Part shown: one piece after another, positions 33,115 through 43,639 of the stretch
How the letters are laid out: each line of letters starts with the position of its first letter
Position numbering within the stretch: position 1 is the stretch's first letter
Origin: Micrasema longulum
Lineage: Eukaryota > Arthropoda > Insecta > Trichoptera > Brachycentridae
Direction of reading: 5' to 3'
NCBI GenBank assembly: GCA_022494885.1
Contig: JAGVSM010000876.1
Location: 1-64,000 of the forward strand
DNA length: 64,000 nucleotides
Made by a program: the position numbers and the translations under genes
The notes under the pieces: model-generated
What the model was told of the DNA's origin: nothing
What the model saw: the letters and a program-made list of their open reading frames with translations, nothing else
The model's database searches: none

Positions 33115-33900
33115 CAGGGGCGAACCGTGAATAGAAGCGATTATGCGCAGCTTACCATTGTATTTGACTAAACATAATAATGTTTTACTGTAGCTTTATT
33201 TACAGAAAAACAAATAAATAATTAACATTTATTTTAAATCATTTCCACCGTTTGTATTTTTATGCTGATATAAATATTAATTTTAGTAAAGCGCACCCAG
33301 CGCCTGCGGTGAGCCAAGAAACTAGCCGATTATTCCAGCTTATTTTTTCATACAAATAAGTACACTATATTTTGAATGTATTAACCCCAGTGCGGGTTTT
33401 TTCTCCTAGACTTGCAGATTTCACAAATTATTTGAATTATTGATTTGGAAAACAGTATTTCAAACATTGTTTCTTAAGGACTATTTTTCTTTGAGATGGT
33501 ACCTTTGACATAAGACCATAATTACTTCATGCGTCATATTGCAGAACATAAAGCGCCCCACGCGGCCGTTTTTAGCACTATTAATTACTAGAACAATACG
33601 GCCAGTTGACATTTCAATTGAATACCTAATTGAATTATTTATAGTGGTATTTTTTTATTTATATTTTAATGAATTATATATCAAATTAACGGATAATATA
33701 TCTATATAATATAATATATCACGAAGTTACATTGTTTGAGTTGATTTTATGCATGAGAGTTGTTGTATCACACAGAACCACAGAAAAATATCAATTTATA
33801 GTATATATTACTTACATTATATTATGTACCTTCTATGTAGGTACAAATATATTATATTTTTTTATAGCTTACCTGTAAATAAAATCACCATTCGCCACTG
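33115..33900. mobile_element. hAT-like non-autonomous transposon, complete, 8-bp target duplication
   Basis: The ends are CAGGGGCGAACCGTG and, from the other strand, CAGTGGCGAATGGTG, typical hAT-type CAG-G termini. The flanks are GTGTACAT (33107-33114) and GTGTATAT (33901-33908), an 8-bp duplication with one mismatch. There is no transposase frame within 786 bp. A 3'-truncated copy lies at 58910-59490. Confidence 0.85.
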
Positions 33901-33918
33901 GTGTATATACATAGTTGA

Positions 33919-34790
33919 CCGGGGCCTCGATTATGATGGGAAGATAAAGACGTCATACCTTTACCTTGACGGTACAGTTGAAGATAAATTCTCTCTAGCG
34001 ATTACGAAGATACATTACCAACCCCTTACCTTCAAGTTTTGGTTAGGTACATCGATATGAAACAAGGGGAAACGTACGACACGGTACACATATCTACGCA
34101 CTGAAATGACATAGCTTCAGTATGACGTCATAGTTGAAGATAAAATTCTCCCGACCGACTACAAAGATATACTAACGATCCCTCCACCATCAAGTTTTGA
34201 TCTAAGTACATCGGTTTATACCGACGGGTCGAGGAGAACCCCTCGATAGAGTTTAATTACTTCATTAAAATTTAAAATCGAGGGTTGGCGGTCCCCTTAT
34301 TGGCTAGTGTCTCGGACTCACGGACCAAAGGTCTGTGGTTCGAATCCCACTCTACCCCAACTTGATTCCGTTTTCTAATAGTGAGTTAGTTACAACTTGT
34401 TGAAAATGGCCCTCAAAATTAAATATTTGGGTAAACCATAAGAACGCAAATATTTCTTTCTTAAAAAAAAAAATACTTCTCATTTATATTTTAAAATGGC
34501 TTCTGTGATAAAAAAGTGCCCACTTCAAAGCGATTATAAACTCTAATAAATCCCAATTCAACCAAAAAATGTTCGCTTGAACATGGTTTTCATACGAGTT
34601 TTGACAATTACTTAGACGGTATGCTTAACTATCGTCTGTGTTCATCTACTGAGCGATTACAAGTTTAACGTACAACTTTTACGTACACTCAGAAATATCG
34701 TAAAACAGATAAAAAATATACAATAACTTTTTTTTATAGTGGCAACTTTCTTACGCCTAGATACTCTTATATGTTTATAGATTTACAGAT
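33919..34790. mobile_element. GGGCCTC-terminus transposon, rearranged copy D
   Basis: 33919-34250 is the right third of the family in inverted orientation, starting GGGGCCTCGATTATGATGGG. From 34252 the middle part follows in direct orientation ('cttctgtgataaaaaagtg', 'gcctagatactcttatatgt'). The copy is thus rearranged at about 34251 and is further split by a SINE at 34282-34470. Confidence 0.7.
34282..34470 (+). mobile_element. tRNA-derived SINE (type S1), plus-strand copy
   Basis: The head 'ttggctagtgtctcggactc' and B-box 'gtggttcgaatcccactcta' match the 8.2 kb copy. An A-rich tail ends near 34470. In sister transposons 'tttaaaat' and 'ttctcattt' are adjacent, so the insertion point is clear. 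Confidence 0.8.
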
Positions 34791-34791
34791 A

Positions 34792-34862
34792 TTTAGATCT
34801 GGTGGCTTCCAAAAAGAATTTCAAGGCTTTCAAAAAGTTTTGTCACCATTTCGGCGAATCCT
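34792..34862 (+). pseudogene. LINE C-terminal scrap
   Basis: The plus frame DLVASKKNFKAFKKFCHHFG parallels ADLVAFKKFYNHFGELI at 56884-56935. It is joined head-on to a minus-strand RTE-like fragment. Confidence 0.5.
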
Positions 34863-35207
34863 TGGTCGTCCTCGTCTAACGTTGCCGTTCATTTTTGCCA
34901 TATATACTTGTTTTACCATTCTCTCGTCGTCCATTCGTTCTACGTGACCAAACCATCTCAGAGACCCTTTCTTAATCTTGTCAATTATACCTGTCTCAGA
35001 TTTACACTCTCGCCTGATTTCATCATTCGTAACCCTGTCATACATTGATTTCCCACTCATTCGTCTAAGAGATCGCATTTCAACCGCGTTCACTCGGCTT
35101 TCATCCTTCCTCTGCCAGCTCCATGTTTTACTTCCATGCACAAGTGTTGGGACTAAAACTCCGTTGTGCACTGCCAGTTTAGCTTCGATTGACATATTTT
35201 TATACAA
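34863..35207 (-). pseudogene. RTE-like LINE C-terminal region, second subfamily
   Basis: The minus frame reads SIEAKLAVHNGVLVPTLVHG, ESRVNAVEMRSLRRMSGKSM, GSLRWFGHVERMDDERMV and RRGRPR, where similarity stops. It lacks the final 40-50 residues and tail of the other RTE-like copies and shows diverged residues (MAKMNGNVRR). Confidence 0.8.
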
Positions 35208-35398
35208 ATATATAAAAAGGAAAAATTAAAAGAATTTGAAATGAATAAGTCACTCAGATACCAACATAATATTAAAATTCCTAAATTCCATACAAGTCAT
35301 GGTCGATATAGCTTTGTCTTCAAAGGTGTTAAAAATTATAATAATCTTCCTAATGAATTAAAGACTAATCCAAAATCCTTCTCAATTCTAAACTAAAG
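35186..35398 (+). pseudogene. LINE C-terminal fragment
   Basis: The plus frame NKSLRYQHNIKIPKFHTSHG, then RYSFVFKGVKNYNNLPNELK and stop, shows the 'G.K.YN.LP' C-terminal LINE signature. About 60 codons remain. Confidence 0.6.
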
Positions 35399-35637
35399 AT
35401 ATGAAAGTACTCTGGACGATCATAATAGTTGATTATGAAAGTATTTGATCCGATTCTAAATATTAACGATTTAAAAAATTTACGTTGCACCGATTCAATC
35501 CGCGTTATATAAATATTATAATTAAGAGACCATATTATATAATTAAATTCAAGCAAACTACTAACAAATGATTTATACAATGTAATTGCAATTGCTTTTG
35601 AATGGCTAAGGTATTCGCAAAATAAATCCATAGATTA
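35365..35637 (-). pseudogene. Jockey-like LINE fragment after the reverse transcriptase
   Basis: The minus frame AITLYKSFVSSLLEFNYIIW, SLNYNIYITRIESVQRKFFK matches the 'TLYKSLV.S.LEY...IW.P.Y......IE.VQ.KFL' block of Jockey-type elements. It overlaps the end of the opposite-strand fragment. Confidence 0.7.
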
Positions 35638-36035
35638 CAGCGACTCCTTCGGGGCATCTTTCTCGTTCGGCTATCATAAATTATTATAGATAACTGTCAA
35701 TTTCCCATTGTCCGTCGGACAGTTTTGTTTGGGCTTGTATGAATAAACGGGTCGTCCACATGGGCTCCCGTTTCTCACCGGCCCGTTTTCGTGGCACCTT
35801 TAAAAATGGTCGTTCACAAAAGCCCCGAAGAAACGGATACACACTCGTTGCTAAAACGTTTAATAAAAACGGGCCTAATTCGTCGTTTGGTACTATTTCA
35901 GTTTGGCAAATATTTTTTTTCTGCGTAAATAATTCTGACTCAAAACAGGTTTCACCTAGCTAAGCAGACAGTATGTATTCAAGAGAAATCTATTATTTTA
36001 AAACTTTGACATTATAAAAATAAACTTCAAATATT
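35638..36035. repeat. Unclassified repeat plus LINE 3' UTR (35930-36035)
   Basis: The block 'aaaacaggtttcacctagct' ... 'agagaaatctatta' matches 48310-48370, which is the 3' end of a plus-strand LINE. The GC-rich part at 35740-35880 is open in one frame but not recognised. Confidence 0.45.
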
Positions 36036-36284
36036 ATGTTTTACGTTATTATTCCAGAGCTCGTACTGTCAGTGGCCTGACAAATGGGAAAAAATACTGT
36101 CAACTTCACGATTTTAATTTGTCAACAATTCTTAGAATTATTTTCTAACGGATTTATGGAGGTTGTAATAATTGCTGTGTGCAATTTGTCTTCAGTGGTA
36201 CTCCTATGATTTGTGCATCTGAAACACCGTGGCAAATAGCAAATAGCACTTTTAAAAAATCAACGTTTGTGTTCATACTATTTT

Positions 36285-36690
36285 TTTTTTATACAGGAAA
36301 ATACAGTACAATTTCAAAGTTTTAGAGTATACAAAATTAGATTAATTCTAATGGACCTGTGAAGTTTCCATATTATATTACTTGCTTTATCAATTGCCTT
36401 TTTTTTATTATTTCAAGTACAAGTAAAAAATTAAGTTCTAAGCCAGGCAGGGAATATAATATATTGCGCGCGGTCTAACAACATTACGCGGCCACTTTAC
36501 GCATGCGCGCAGGCAAGATGTCGTGCACGGGGGGAATAATTGGAAAGCTTTTGGACACAGTATTTTTTTTTATTTTTTTTTTTTATTTTCTTTTATTTAG
36601 GAAACATACAGTACAGTTACAAAGTTCAATATTTTACACAATTAGACTTAATTCTAATGGACCAGTGAAGTTTCCACATTATAAAGCAAT
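36285..36690. repeat. Two direct copies of a LINE-tail-like block
   Basis: 36285-36390 and 36575-36685 share 'ttctaatggacctgtgaagt' / 'ttctaatggaccagtgaagt' after a T-rich start with 'acagtacag/aatttcaaag'. Both look like minus-strand LINE 3' UTR ends. Confidence 0.5.
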
Positions 36691-36979
36691 TATATGTAAG
36701 GTTAATTATGAAAGTATAAAAAAGAGAAGGAAAAAGAAAAACATAAATGAAAGTTGTTTAAAATTAAAATTTAAGTGAAAAAAAGATATTTTAAAGTTTG
36801 TAGTTTGAGTATTTACAAATGGAAATAATATTAAAAATGAAGAAAATTTGTAAGAGTAATTAAAAATTAAGAATTGAAATAAAGAATGAAAAACATGCTC
36901 AGATGTAAAAATAAAATAAAATAGTAATAACATTTTTTTTAAATGAATATGTACGCAAACTTGGTTTTACACGCCTTCT

Positions 36980-37547
36980 GTAGCTCAATCACAAATAACT
37001 ATCGACGTGCTTAAAAACATGCTAAGCATTTGAGCGATCACAGTAAAAAATAATAAACATGCTTAAGTTATCGCAGTCATAAGTCAACGACTGTGTAATC
37101 TCTAAGTCAACACTCTTATCGGTTTGTTTTTTGTTTTCCTCGTAAATAAATACAGTTCACCGGCGAAAAATCGGCATTTACCATAAAAAAATATACAATT
37201 TATAAGTGTCTAATACAAAAAAAGTGAAATTTAAATTACAATTACTGTGGCGACTGCTTTTCTTGACATTTTTCCTGCCAACCGCCGGTTAAATGCAATA
37301 TAGCATGATTAATAATAAATAAATAAAAAAATAGCACTTTTGGAATATTTTCCATATTTACACCGGTTAAATTGAAATATGTGATTGCGCAGTAGGATTT
37401 TACGTCGCAAAACGTAAATATTTACATATTCACTATTAGGTGTACACAGATGTTCCATTGTGATCGCGAATACGATAAACAACCATGGAGATAAATTGTT
37501 ATCACGTCGCTTTTTAGCACATCGACAGTTATTTGTGATTGAGCTAC
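36980..37547. mobile_element. GTAGCTC-terminus MITE (PIF/Harbinger-like), copy 1
   Basis: Inverted ends GTAGCTCAATCACAAATAAC and, from the other strand, GTAGCTCAATCACAAATAAC. The inner plus-strand segment near 37255 still reads VATAFLDIFPANRRLNA before a stop, a decayed version of the segment kept in copies 3 and 4. Confidence 0.75.
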
Positions 37548-37556
37548 TATAATTCT

Positions 37557-37745
37557 ATGGCTTGAAGTTTTTTTTAAGTAGCCATCAGATACTGTAAAAT
37601 TCCTAGTTGTGTACTGTAAAGTGCTAGTTGTATTTCCATAGACACATGTTTGTCAATTCTACAGTATCTGATAGCTTCTTAAAAACATCATCAAGCTCAT
37701 AGTCCTTAAAATGTAAGATGATTAGAATGACAGTTGTCAGAAAAA
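37557..37745. repeat. Small hairpin repeat and one arm of a distant inverted pair
   Basis: 37560-37605 and 37658-37700 are inverted copies ('gtagccatcagatactgtaa' against, on the other strand, 'gaagctatcagatactgtag'). 37703-37743 is the inverse of 39381-39424 ('gacagttgtcattctaataa'). Confidence 0.6.
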
Positions 37746-37914
37746 CTGACGACATAACTTTGTAGTAACGTCTAAGGAGTGATTTATATTGACACACGAA
37801 AAATCATTCGTATTTAATAAGTTAATTTATTTTCTAAATACAATTGTTGACATATAAATCAACATAAATATATAAAATCAGCTTCAAAACAAAAAAAAAC
37901 AAAATAAACCTAAC

Positions 37915-38330
37915 AAATTACAACAGGGATGGAGAATACCTTAAATAAGGAAATATGGAATTCAAGGCATTTACAGGGCTTAATACCTGTCATTGGCTCG
38001 TTTAAGTGGCCACTTTTCACACTGTATAACATTCACCATTTTGCCTATGTTTGACCATCCATATTTCTTTAATTTTTCCATATGTTGATTTTAGTGAAAT
38101 TAAAGAGCTGAAACCTTTATTGTTGTGAAGAGATTCATCTGACTGAATTATTTCACATAGTAGGCACTTTTTAAACTTCTTCTTGGACCAGTTGGTTTCA
38201 TTACAATTATTTACTTATTCAAGGTATTCTCCATCCCTGTTGAAATTTGTTAATCTTAATGACTCCCGAGGGGGTGAAATCCAGTCTTTTGTCTACGAAC
38301 ATTTGAACAAACTCAAATATTGTAGTAAAA
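37915..38330. mobile_element. Foldback family F, subfamily 'gggatgg'
   Basis: The left arm 'aacaaattacaacagggatg' and right arm 'catccctgttgaaatttgtt' are followed by the outer arm 'ggggtgaaatccagtctttt'. This copy shows the full order of modules used to interpret 18597-19480. Confidence 0.8.
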
Positions 38331-38614
38331 TAAACCTAAATATTAACAACGTTCTTACAAGGTTATATCATTTTGCAAAAACGTTGGAGATGGGACAAAT
38401 TGATCAATGTAAATTGATTGAATAAAAAAAAAATCATTTGATAATGTTCACGAAAAAAGTATAAATGTCTTATTTTTGGTAAACAATTGTATTCAACACA
38501 CTATAATAGGCTTGTTTTTGCGTTTTTTTAAATCAATTTTCGGAAACAGAGTTTCATGTTTGCATGAAAAAATGGATAAAATCGATTTGATCGGTACATG
38601 GTTAGTGATCAGTA
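38331..38614. other. Unassigned
   Basis: No motif or repeat partner seen. Confidence 0.3.
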
Positions 38615-39380
38615 ATAATAATAATAATAATATTTGGCTGATTTATATAGCGCCATTTTTGTAAAAAATCACCTCAAGGGCGCTTTACGATTGTATATGT
38701 AAACTTACATTCTAACTAAACTTAAGTGATACATTATATTTCCAGATTTAAAATTGAGGGTATGATAGTTTAAAGAAGTGGGATTTTAGTTGGGATCTTA
38801 ACTGACTGGGACTGTCGATTATTCGTAAGTTTGAAGGCAATTGGTTCCAGGCAAAGGGGCCGGCGGCGGCAAAAGCACGATCTCCAAATCTAGTGTTTGG
38901 GGAGCGCCGGATTTCAACAAGTTTTCCTCTTCCTGAATCAAATGCTGACCTAGAGTAGATTTTCTTTGACATGTATTTTCCCTAATACAAAGGTCCGATA
39001 GGTATTTTGGAGCCATTTTATGAAGGGATTTGAATACTGTCCTGCACAGCTTGTATTTTATTCTCTCTGGGCTTTTTAATCAGTGCAAATCTCGAATATG
39101 TTGTGAGGTGTGAGAATATTTTTTTACTCCCGTAATAAGCCTTGCTGCTGCATTGAAAACAGATTGAAGTTTATTAGTTTGATATTTTGGGAGATTTGCG
39201 TATATTCCATTACGGTAATCTAGACGCGAAACGACATAAGCATTTACAAGAGCTTTAGTTGCATCTATAGGAATATTTCTCCGCACGGATTTGATCTGTC
39301 GGAGATGGAAGAAACCAGCACTTACCGTTTTATTGACCTGAGAATGAAGAGTAGTAATTTCCCATCACTAATTAATTTGA
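38615..39380 (-). pseudogene. L2-like LINE 3' half
   Basis: On the minus strand, from about 39345: NKTVSAGFFHLRQIKSVRRN, ALVNAYVVSRLDYRNGIYAN, LPKYQTNKLQSVFNAAARLI, then after a shift MAPKYLSDLC and, in another frame, RSPNTRFGDRAFAAAGPFAW with NQLPSNLR. This order ('SRLDY.N....LP....LQ.V.NAAARL', then 'R.....G.RAF...GP..WN.LP') is the L2/CR1 pattern. The 3' tail holds the GCGC/ATATAAAT motif and (TAA)n at 38612-38633. Frameshifted and 5'-truncated. Confidence 0.85.
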
Positions 39381-39424
39381 GTTTGACAGTTGTCATTCTA
39401 ATAATCTTACATTTTATGGACTAT

Positions 39425-40302
39425 AGCGCTGGAGGATGTGATTCTATAAAATGCTGTGAACGCCCAGTTGCATCCCACCGGCAACACTACTGACTAGTCC
39501 AACTCGTTAGCGTCCACGTGCGAACCCCGGGCAATGGGATCACACTCATAGCGGTGTGATCACAGCAGATAACGAGAGGATGAATGGCGAGTTTTTGGCG
39601 CCTCAAAATTAAAACCAACCAGCTAAGGGAAGGTAACCCCGACATAAAATCCATCAGAGAAGGCAACGGGAAACCACTCTGGTCATATTTTCCCAGGAAT
39701 CACTAAGGCGAGTACATCAACAAGCAGTCGTCCTGGCTGCGAAATGTAAAATTAGCGCAGGACAAATACACGTGCTTTCGCTGTAGTGATCGCCAACGTC
39801 GGGGGGACCCGGCAAGGCACTACTTCTTCAAGAAGAAGTGTTTGCTCTCCCGTAAACCTCAGAAAATGCTGATTCGATAATACGTAGGGACCGTCACTTT
39901 TTTCGCAACGCAGTTCTGTGGCGCAGAAACTGTAGGCCATTAAGCATTGTAGTTTCGATCCACCGTGTATGTTGTAGGTTGTAAGTGTATGCAGGTTACG
40001 CCTATGTACATATATGAGTAGGCAGATAATTGCGTGAGAAAGGGTCCATCTTGTGAACTTCCGCGACACTTTAAGGTTATTAAATAAACAAACTAACAAC
40101 TTATGTGAAAAAAAAACATTTTTCTTGTCTTCACTAGTTTCACTAGCCGGGGAAGCGTATTTTTCATACGATTTCTGCAAATTTGCGAGAAGTCCAGTTA
40201 TTGTTAAATATTTTCAGGTCGCCCTAATTTCGCATTTTTCAATCTCAGGATAGATTTTACACATATCTTCCGAATCCACATCGTATGTTTGGATAACTTG
40301 TA
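39425..40302. other. GC-richer unassigned region
   Basis: 39430-39850 is markedly GC-richer, with 'agaaggcaacgggaaaccac' that resembles sequence near the 5' end of insect RTE elements (from memory, unverified). A near-palindrome 'ggtgtgatcac' occurs near 39552. No protein motif is seen in any frame; the minus frame at 39752-40180 is not supported. Confidence 0.3.
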
Positions 40303-40352
40303 TAGCGACATTTTTGTGAAAATCACCTCAAGGGCGCTGTACAATAAATAAA
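40303..40352 (-). mobile_element. L2-like LINE tail fragment
   Basis: 'aaaatcacctcaagggcgct' matches, in reverse complement, the L2-like tails at 24735 and 38675. Confidence 0.55.
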
Positions 40353-40435
40353 TATCCCAGCACGTCTTGCAGCTACAGAACGCATGGACGGTTGGGATTC
40401 CAGTTCCTCGTCTGCAATTATGATATAAAGGATAT

Positions 40436-41000
40436 TTAAATTTACATCAACAGAGAGGGAAAAAAATTTTGAGAAGGGAATATGGACGTCTAGGCATTAA
40501 GAGGATGGCCAAGTGGCCGCTTTACACACTGTGTAACATTCAACATTCTGCCTATGTTTGAACATTAAAATTACCTTAACTCTTCTATCCGTTGACTTTT
40601 GTGAAGTAATAAAGTTGAAACCTTTATTTATGCGGGTAAGATTCATCTAATTGAATTATTTCACCTACATACTAGGCAACGCCTGAAAATGCCATGGACC
40701 AGGTGGATTTATCAACAATATTTTGAGTTTGTTCAAATTTTTGTAGACATGGACTGGATTCAACTCCCCGGGGAGCTGTTAACATCAAGGTTTCAGCTCT
40801 TTAACTTCACAAACATCAACAGAAGAAATAATTGAAGGAATATTGATGTTTAAATATGGGCAGAATGGTAAATGTTACACAGTGTGTAAAGTGGCCACTT
40901 AAACCAGCCAATGACAGGCCATTAGCCCTGTACAAGCCTAGGCTTCTAAATAACCTTCTCTAAAATGTTCTTCATCTCTGTTGTAATATGTTAATTTATT
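40436..41000. mobile_element. Foldback family F, subfamily 'agagaggga' (mosaic)
   Basis: It starts 'acatcaacagagagggaaaa' and ends with the 'agagatg' subfamily arm 'cttcatctctgttgtaatat'. The centre contains 'ctaggcaacgcctgaaaatg' and the inner turn near 40770. The two arms belong to different subfamilies. Confidence 0.75.
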
Positions 41001-41129
41001 CGGCGGTTACTCTCAGGTAAAAATACTGCAAAGGGAAATCGCGTGGAGATTATTCGGCATCATAGTGTACTTATTTGTGCGTTTACCTGCCATTAAATAA
41101 ATAAATATAATACAAATTATAAAGTTGAT

Positions 41130-41320
41130 ATTTGAAGCACTTACTTTGTGGTTATTCATTATAATACCATAAATAAATAAAACAACTTTGTTTTAAACCA
41201 CTAATTTTAATACCGGTTTCAAAGCAAACAAGCTTCTTGCGAGGTCGCTGGAAAATAAAAATTAGTGGTTTAAAACAAAGTTGTTTTATTTATTTTATTA
41301 TAATAAAAATTAGTTAAAAT
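41130..41320. repeat. Penelope-like end arranged as a hairpin
   Basis: 'aaacaactttgttttaaacc' at about 41175 and its inverse at about 41275-41295 flank 'accggtttcaaagcaaacaa' (41213-41232), the Penelope-associated end sequence. The same flanking sequence bounds the larger element at 59783-60300. Confidence 0.6.
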
Positions 41321-41329
41321 ACAATAAAC

Positions 41330-42060
41330 ATTAACATATTACAACAGAGATGAAGAACATTTAAGAGAAGGTAATATAGAAGTCAAGGCATCTACAGGGC
41401 TTATGACCTGTCAATGGCTGATTTAAGTGGCCACTTTACACACTGTGTAACATTCACCATTCTGCCCATATTTGAACATCTATATTCCTTCAATTCTTTC
41501 ATCTGTTGATGTTTGTGAAGTTAAAGAGCTGAAACCTTTATTAATGCGGGTGAGATTCATCTAATTGAATTATTTCACCTACATACTAGGCAACGCCTGA
41601 AAATATTATTTTTCAATTTCTATACTTCTTCATGGACCAGGTAATTTATCAACAATATTTTGAGTTTGTCCAAATTTTTGTAGACAAGTGCTGGATTCAA
41701 CTCCCTGGGAAGCTGTTAATATTAACTTATTACAACAGAGATGAAGAACATTTAAGAGAAGGTAATATAGAAGTCTAGGTATCTACAACTTCACAAACAT
41801 CAACAGATGAAAGAATTGAAGAAATATAGATGTTCAAATATGGCCAGAATGGTAAATATTACACAGTGTGTAAAGTGGTCACTTAAATCAGCCATTGAAA
41901 GGTCATAAGCCCTGTAGATGCCTAGACTTCTATATTACCTTCTCTTAAATGTTCTTCATCTCTGTTGTAATATGTTAATATAAACAGCTCTCCAGGGAGT
42001 TGAATCCAGTCCTTGTCTACAAAAATTTGGACAAACTAAAAATATTGTCAATAAACATCA
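41330..42060. mobile_element. Foldback family F, subfamily 'agagatgaag', long copy
   Basis: Successive modules: 'taacatattacaacagagat', 'ttatgacctgtcaatggctg', 'ctaggcaacgcctgaaaata', 'ttggattcaactccctggg'-type outer arm, then a second start module at 41720 and its inverse to 42060. It behaves as two overlapping palindromes. Confidence 0.8.
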
Positions 42061-42395
42061 ATTTACCGTCCCGTGTGAATTTGTACGATCCGTCTGAAAT
42101 TGACCTACAGCGGACGGAGTTTTAATATAATCGTATATAAGCAGTTACCATTAATAATAATATTACTATGAAAATAAGTTAAGTTATAATGGGAGAAAAG
42201 AGGACGCAGCTATATGTTGGGAGTTGGGAGTGTCTATGGAATTCAAGATGTCGGCCGGCAGTAAAATGGGGGCATATTGTCCGAACGGAGGCTAAATTGA
42301 CTGCAATATTTTTTATTCATTAATTAATTTATCGCACCCTAGGGGTACTATTGGTATACACGACACAAACGACTTTTTATGAAGATAAATATATT
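42061..42395. other. Unassigned
   Basis: No gene is seen. The first 60 bases resemble 15777-15840 ('gtgaatttgtacgatc'). Confidence 0.3.
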
Positions 42396-42895
42396 TAACA
42401 AATTACAACAGGGATGGAGAATACCTTAAATAAGGGAATATGGAAGTCTAGGCATTTACAGGGCTTATGACCTGTCATTGGCTGGTTTAAGTGGCCACTT
42501 TACACACTGTGTAACATTCACCATTTCGCCTTTGTTTGAACATCCATATTTATTCAATTCTTCCATCTGTTGATTTTAGTGAAGTTAAAGAGCTGAAACC
42601 TTTATTGTAGTGAAGAGATTCATTTGACTGAATTATTTCACATACTAGGCAACGCCTGAAAACAATTTTCCAATTTTTAAACTTCTTCTTGGACCAGTTG
42701 GTTTCATTACAATATTTGAGTTTGTCCAAATGTTCGTAGACATGTTACGCAGTGTGTAAAGTAGCCATTTGAACCAACCAATGACAGGTTGTAAGCCCTG
42801 TAAATGTAAATGCCCAGACTTTCTCCAAAATGTTCGTCCTCTCTGTTGTAGTATATTAATCCAGCCCATGTCTACAAAACTTTTGACAAATTAAA
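42396..42895. mobile_element. Foldback family F, subfamily 'gggatgg', right arm decayed
   Basis: A clear left half ('acaacagggatggagaatac', 'ctaggcaacgcctgaaaac' on the same strand) is followed by a diverged and shortened right half to about 42895. Confidence 0.75.
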
Positions 42896-43142
42896 AAAAA
42901 AAAAAAAGTTTTATTTTTAAAACCCCTTAGGGTATCATGTTAAGTCAATTTTTTTTTTTTACCTCGTAATGCAGATATATTTTCGTCCTTGTAAAAGTGA
43001 TTACTAGGCCTGCGGTGCTATTCTGAACCGCTATCGCGGCCTTAGAAAACACTTTTATTTTGTATGTAAATACGCGAGATAAAAGTGTTTTCTACGGTCG
43101 CGAGAGCGTTTGGAATATTTGAATATCACCCGTTGGCGTACA

Positions 43143-43461
43143 TACAGGATGTATATTAAACCTAGTCACATCCGAAACCACGCTGATTAGTATGAGCAAG
43201 AAGACATATTGGCACATTCAAATATTTTTTTAGAATGAATAAGATTTAAAAAAAAAAAAATTTTTAAAAAGCAAATGGTTGTTTACTTCTGCAGAGGTGA
43301 AATGAGGAGGGGGAAGAGGGAGTCCGATACTGCGCCGCGCTTCCCTCGCTTCTCTCGTCCAGAAGTAAGCAACCATTTGTTTTTTTAAATATGCCAATAT
43401 GTCTTCTTGCCTATATTGATTATCGTGGTTTCGGATGAGACAGGGTTTAAAGAACCCTGTA
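43143..43461. mobile_element. TACAGGG MITE, copy 3
   Basis: Diverged ends (TACAGGATGTATATTAAAC; other strand TACAGGGTTCTTTAAAC). The interior keeps 'cacatccgaaaccacgctga' and 'ccagaagtaagcaaccattt'. Confidence 0.75.
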
Positions 43462-43639
43462 TATGTATAAATAAAAAAAACTCTTGTTGATTTGTAAACA
43501 AATGAAAATGTTGTTTAAGCTTCGTGAAATAATTATTTGAAATGTGTGTGTGTACATATATATTATTACAACAGGCCCAACCCTAAAAACATTCTTTTGT
43601 TATTCAAAATTCTGACTGACCATCTCTGAATCCATTGAA

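Noticed and set aside
36057..36116. Exon beginning after 'ttattattccag' with a 19-codon frame
   Set aside because: The frame is short, there is no donor, and it directly follows a LINE 3' UTR; too weak to list as a feature.
38183..38425. 80-codon plus-strand frame
   Set aside because: It overlaps the right arm of a foldback element; comparable frames at 42645-42869 and 50749-50934 are likewise repeat translations.
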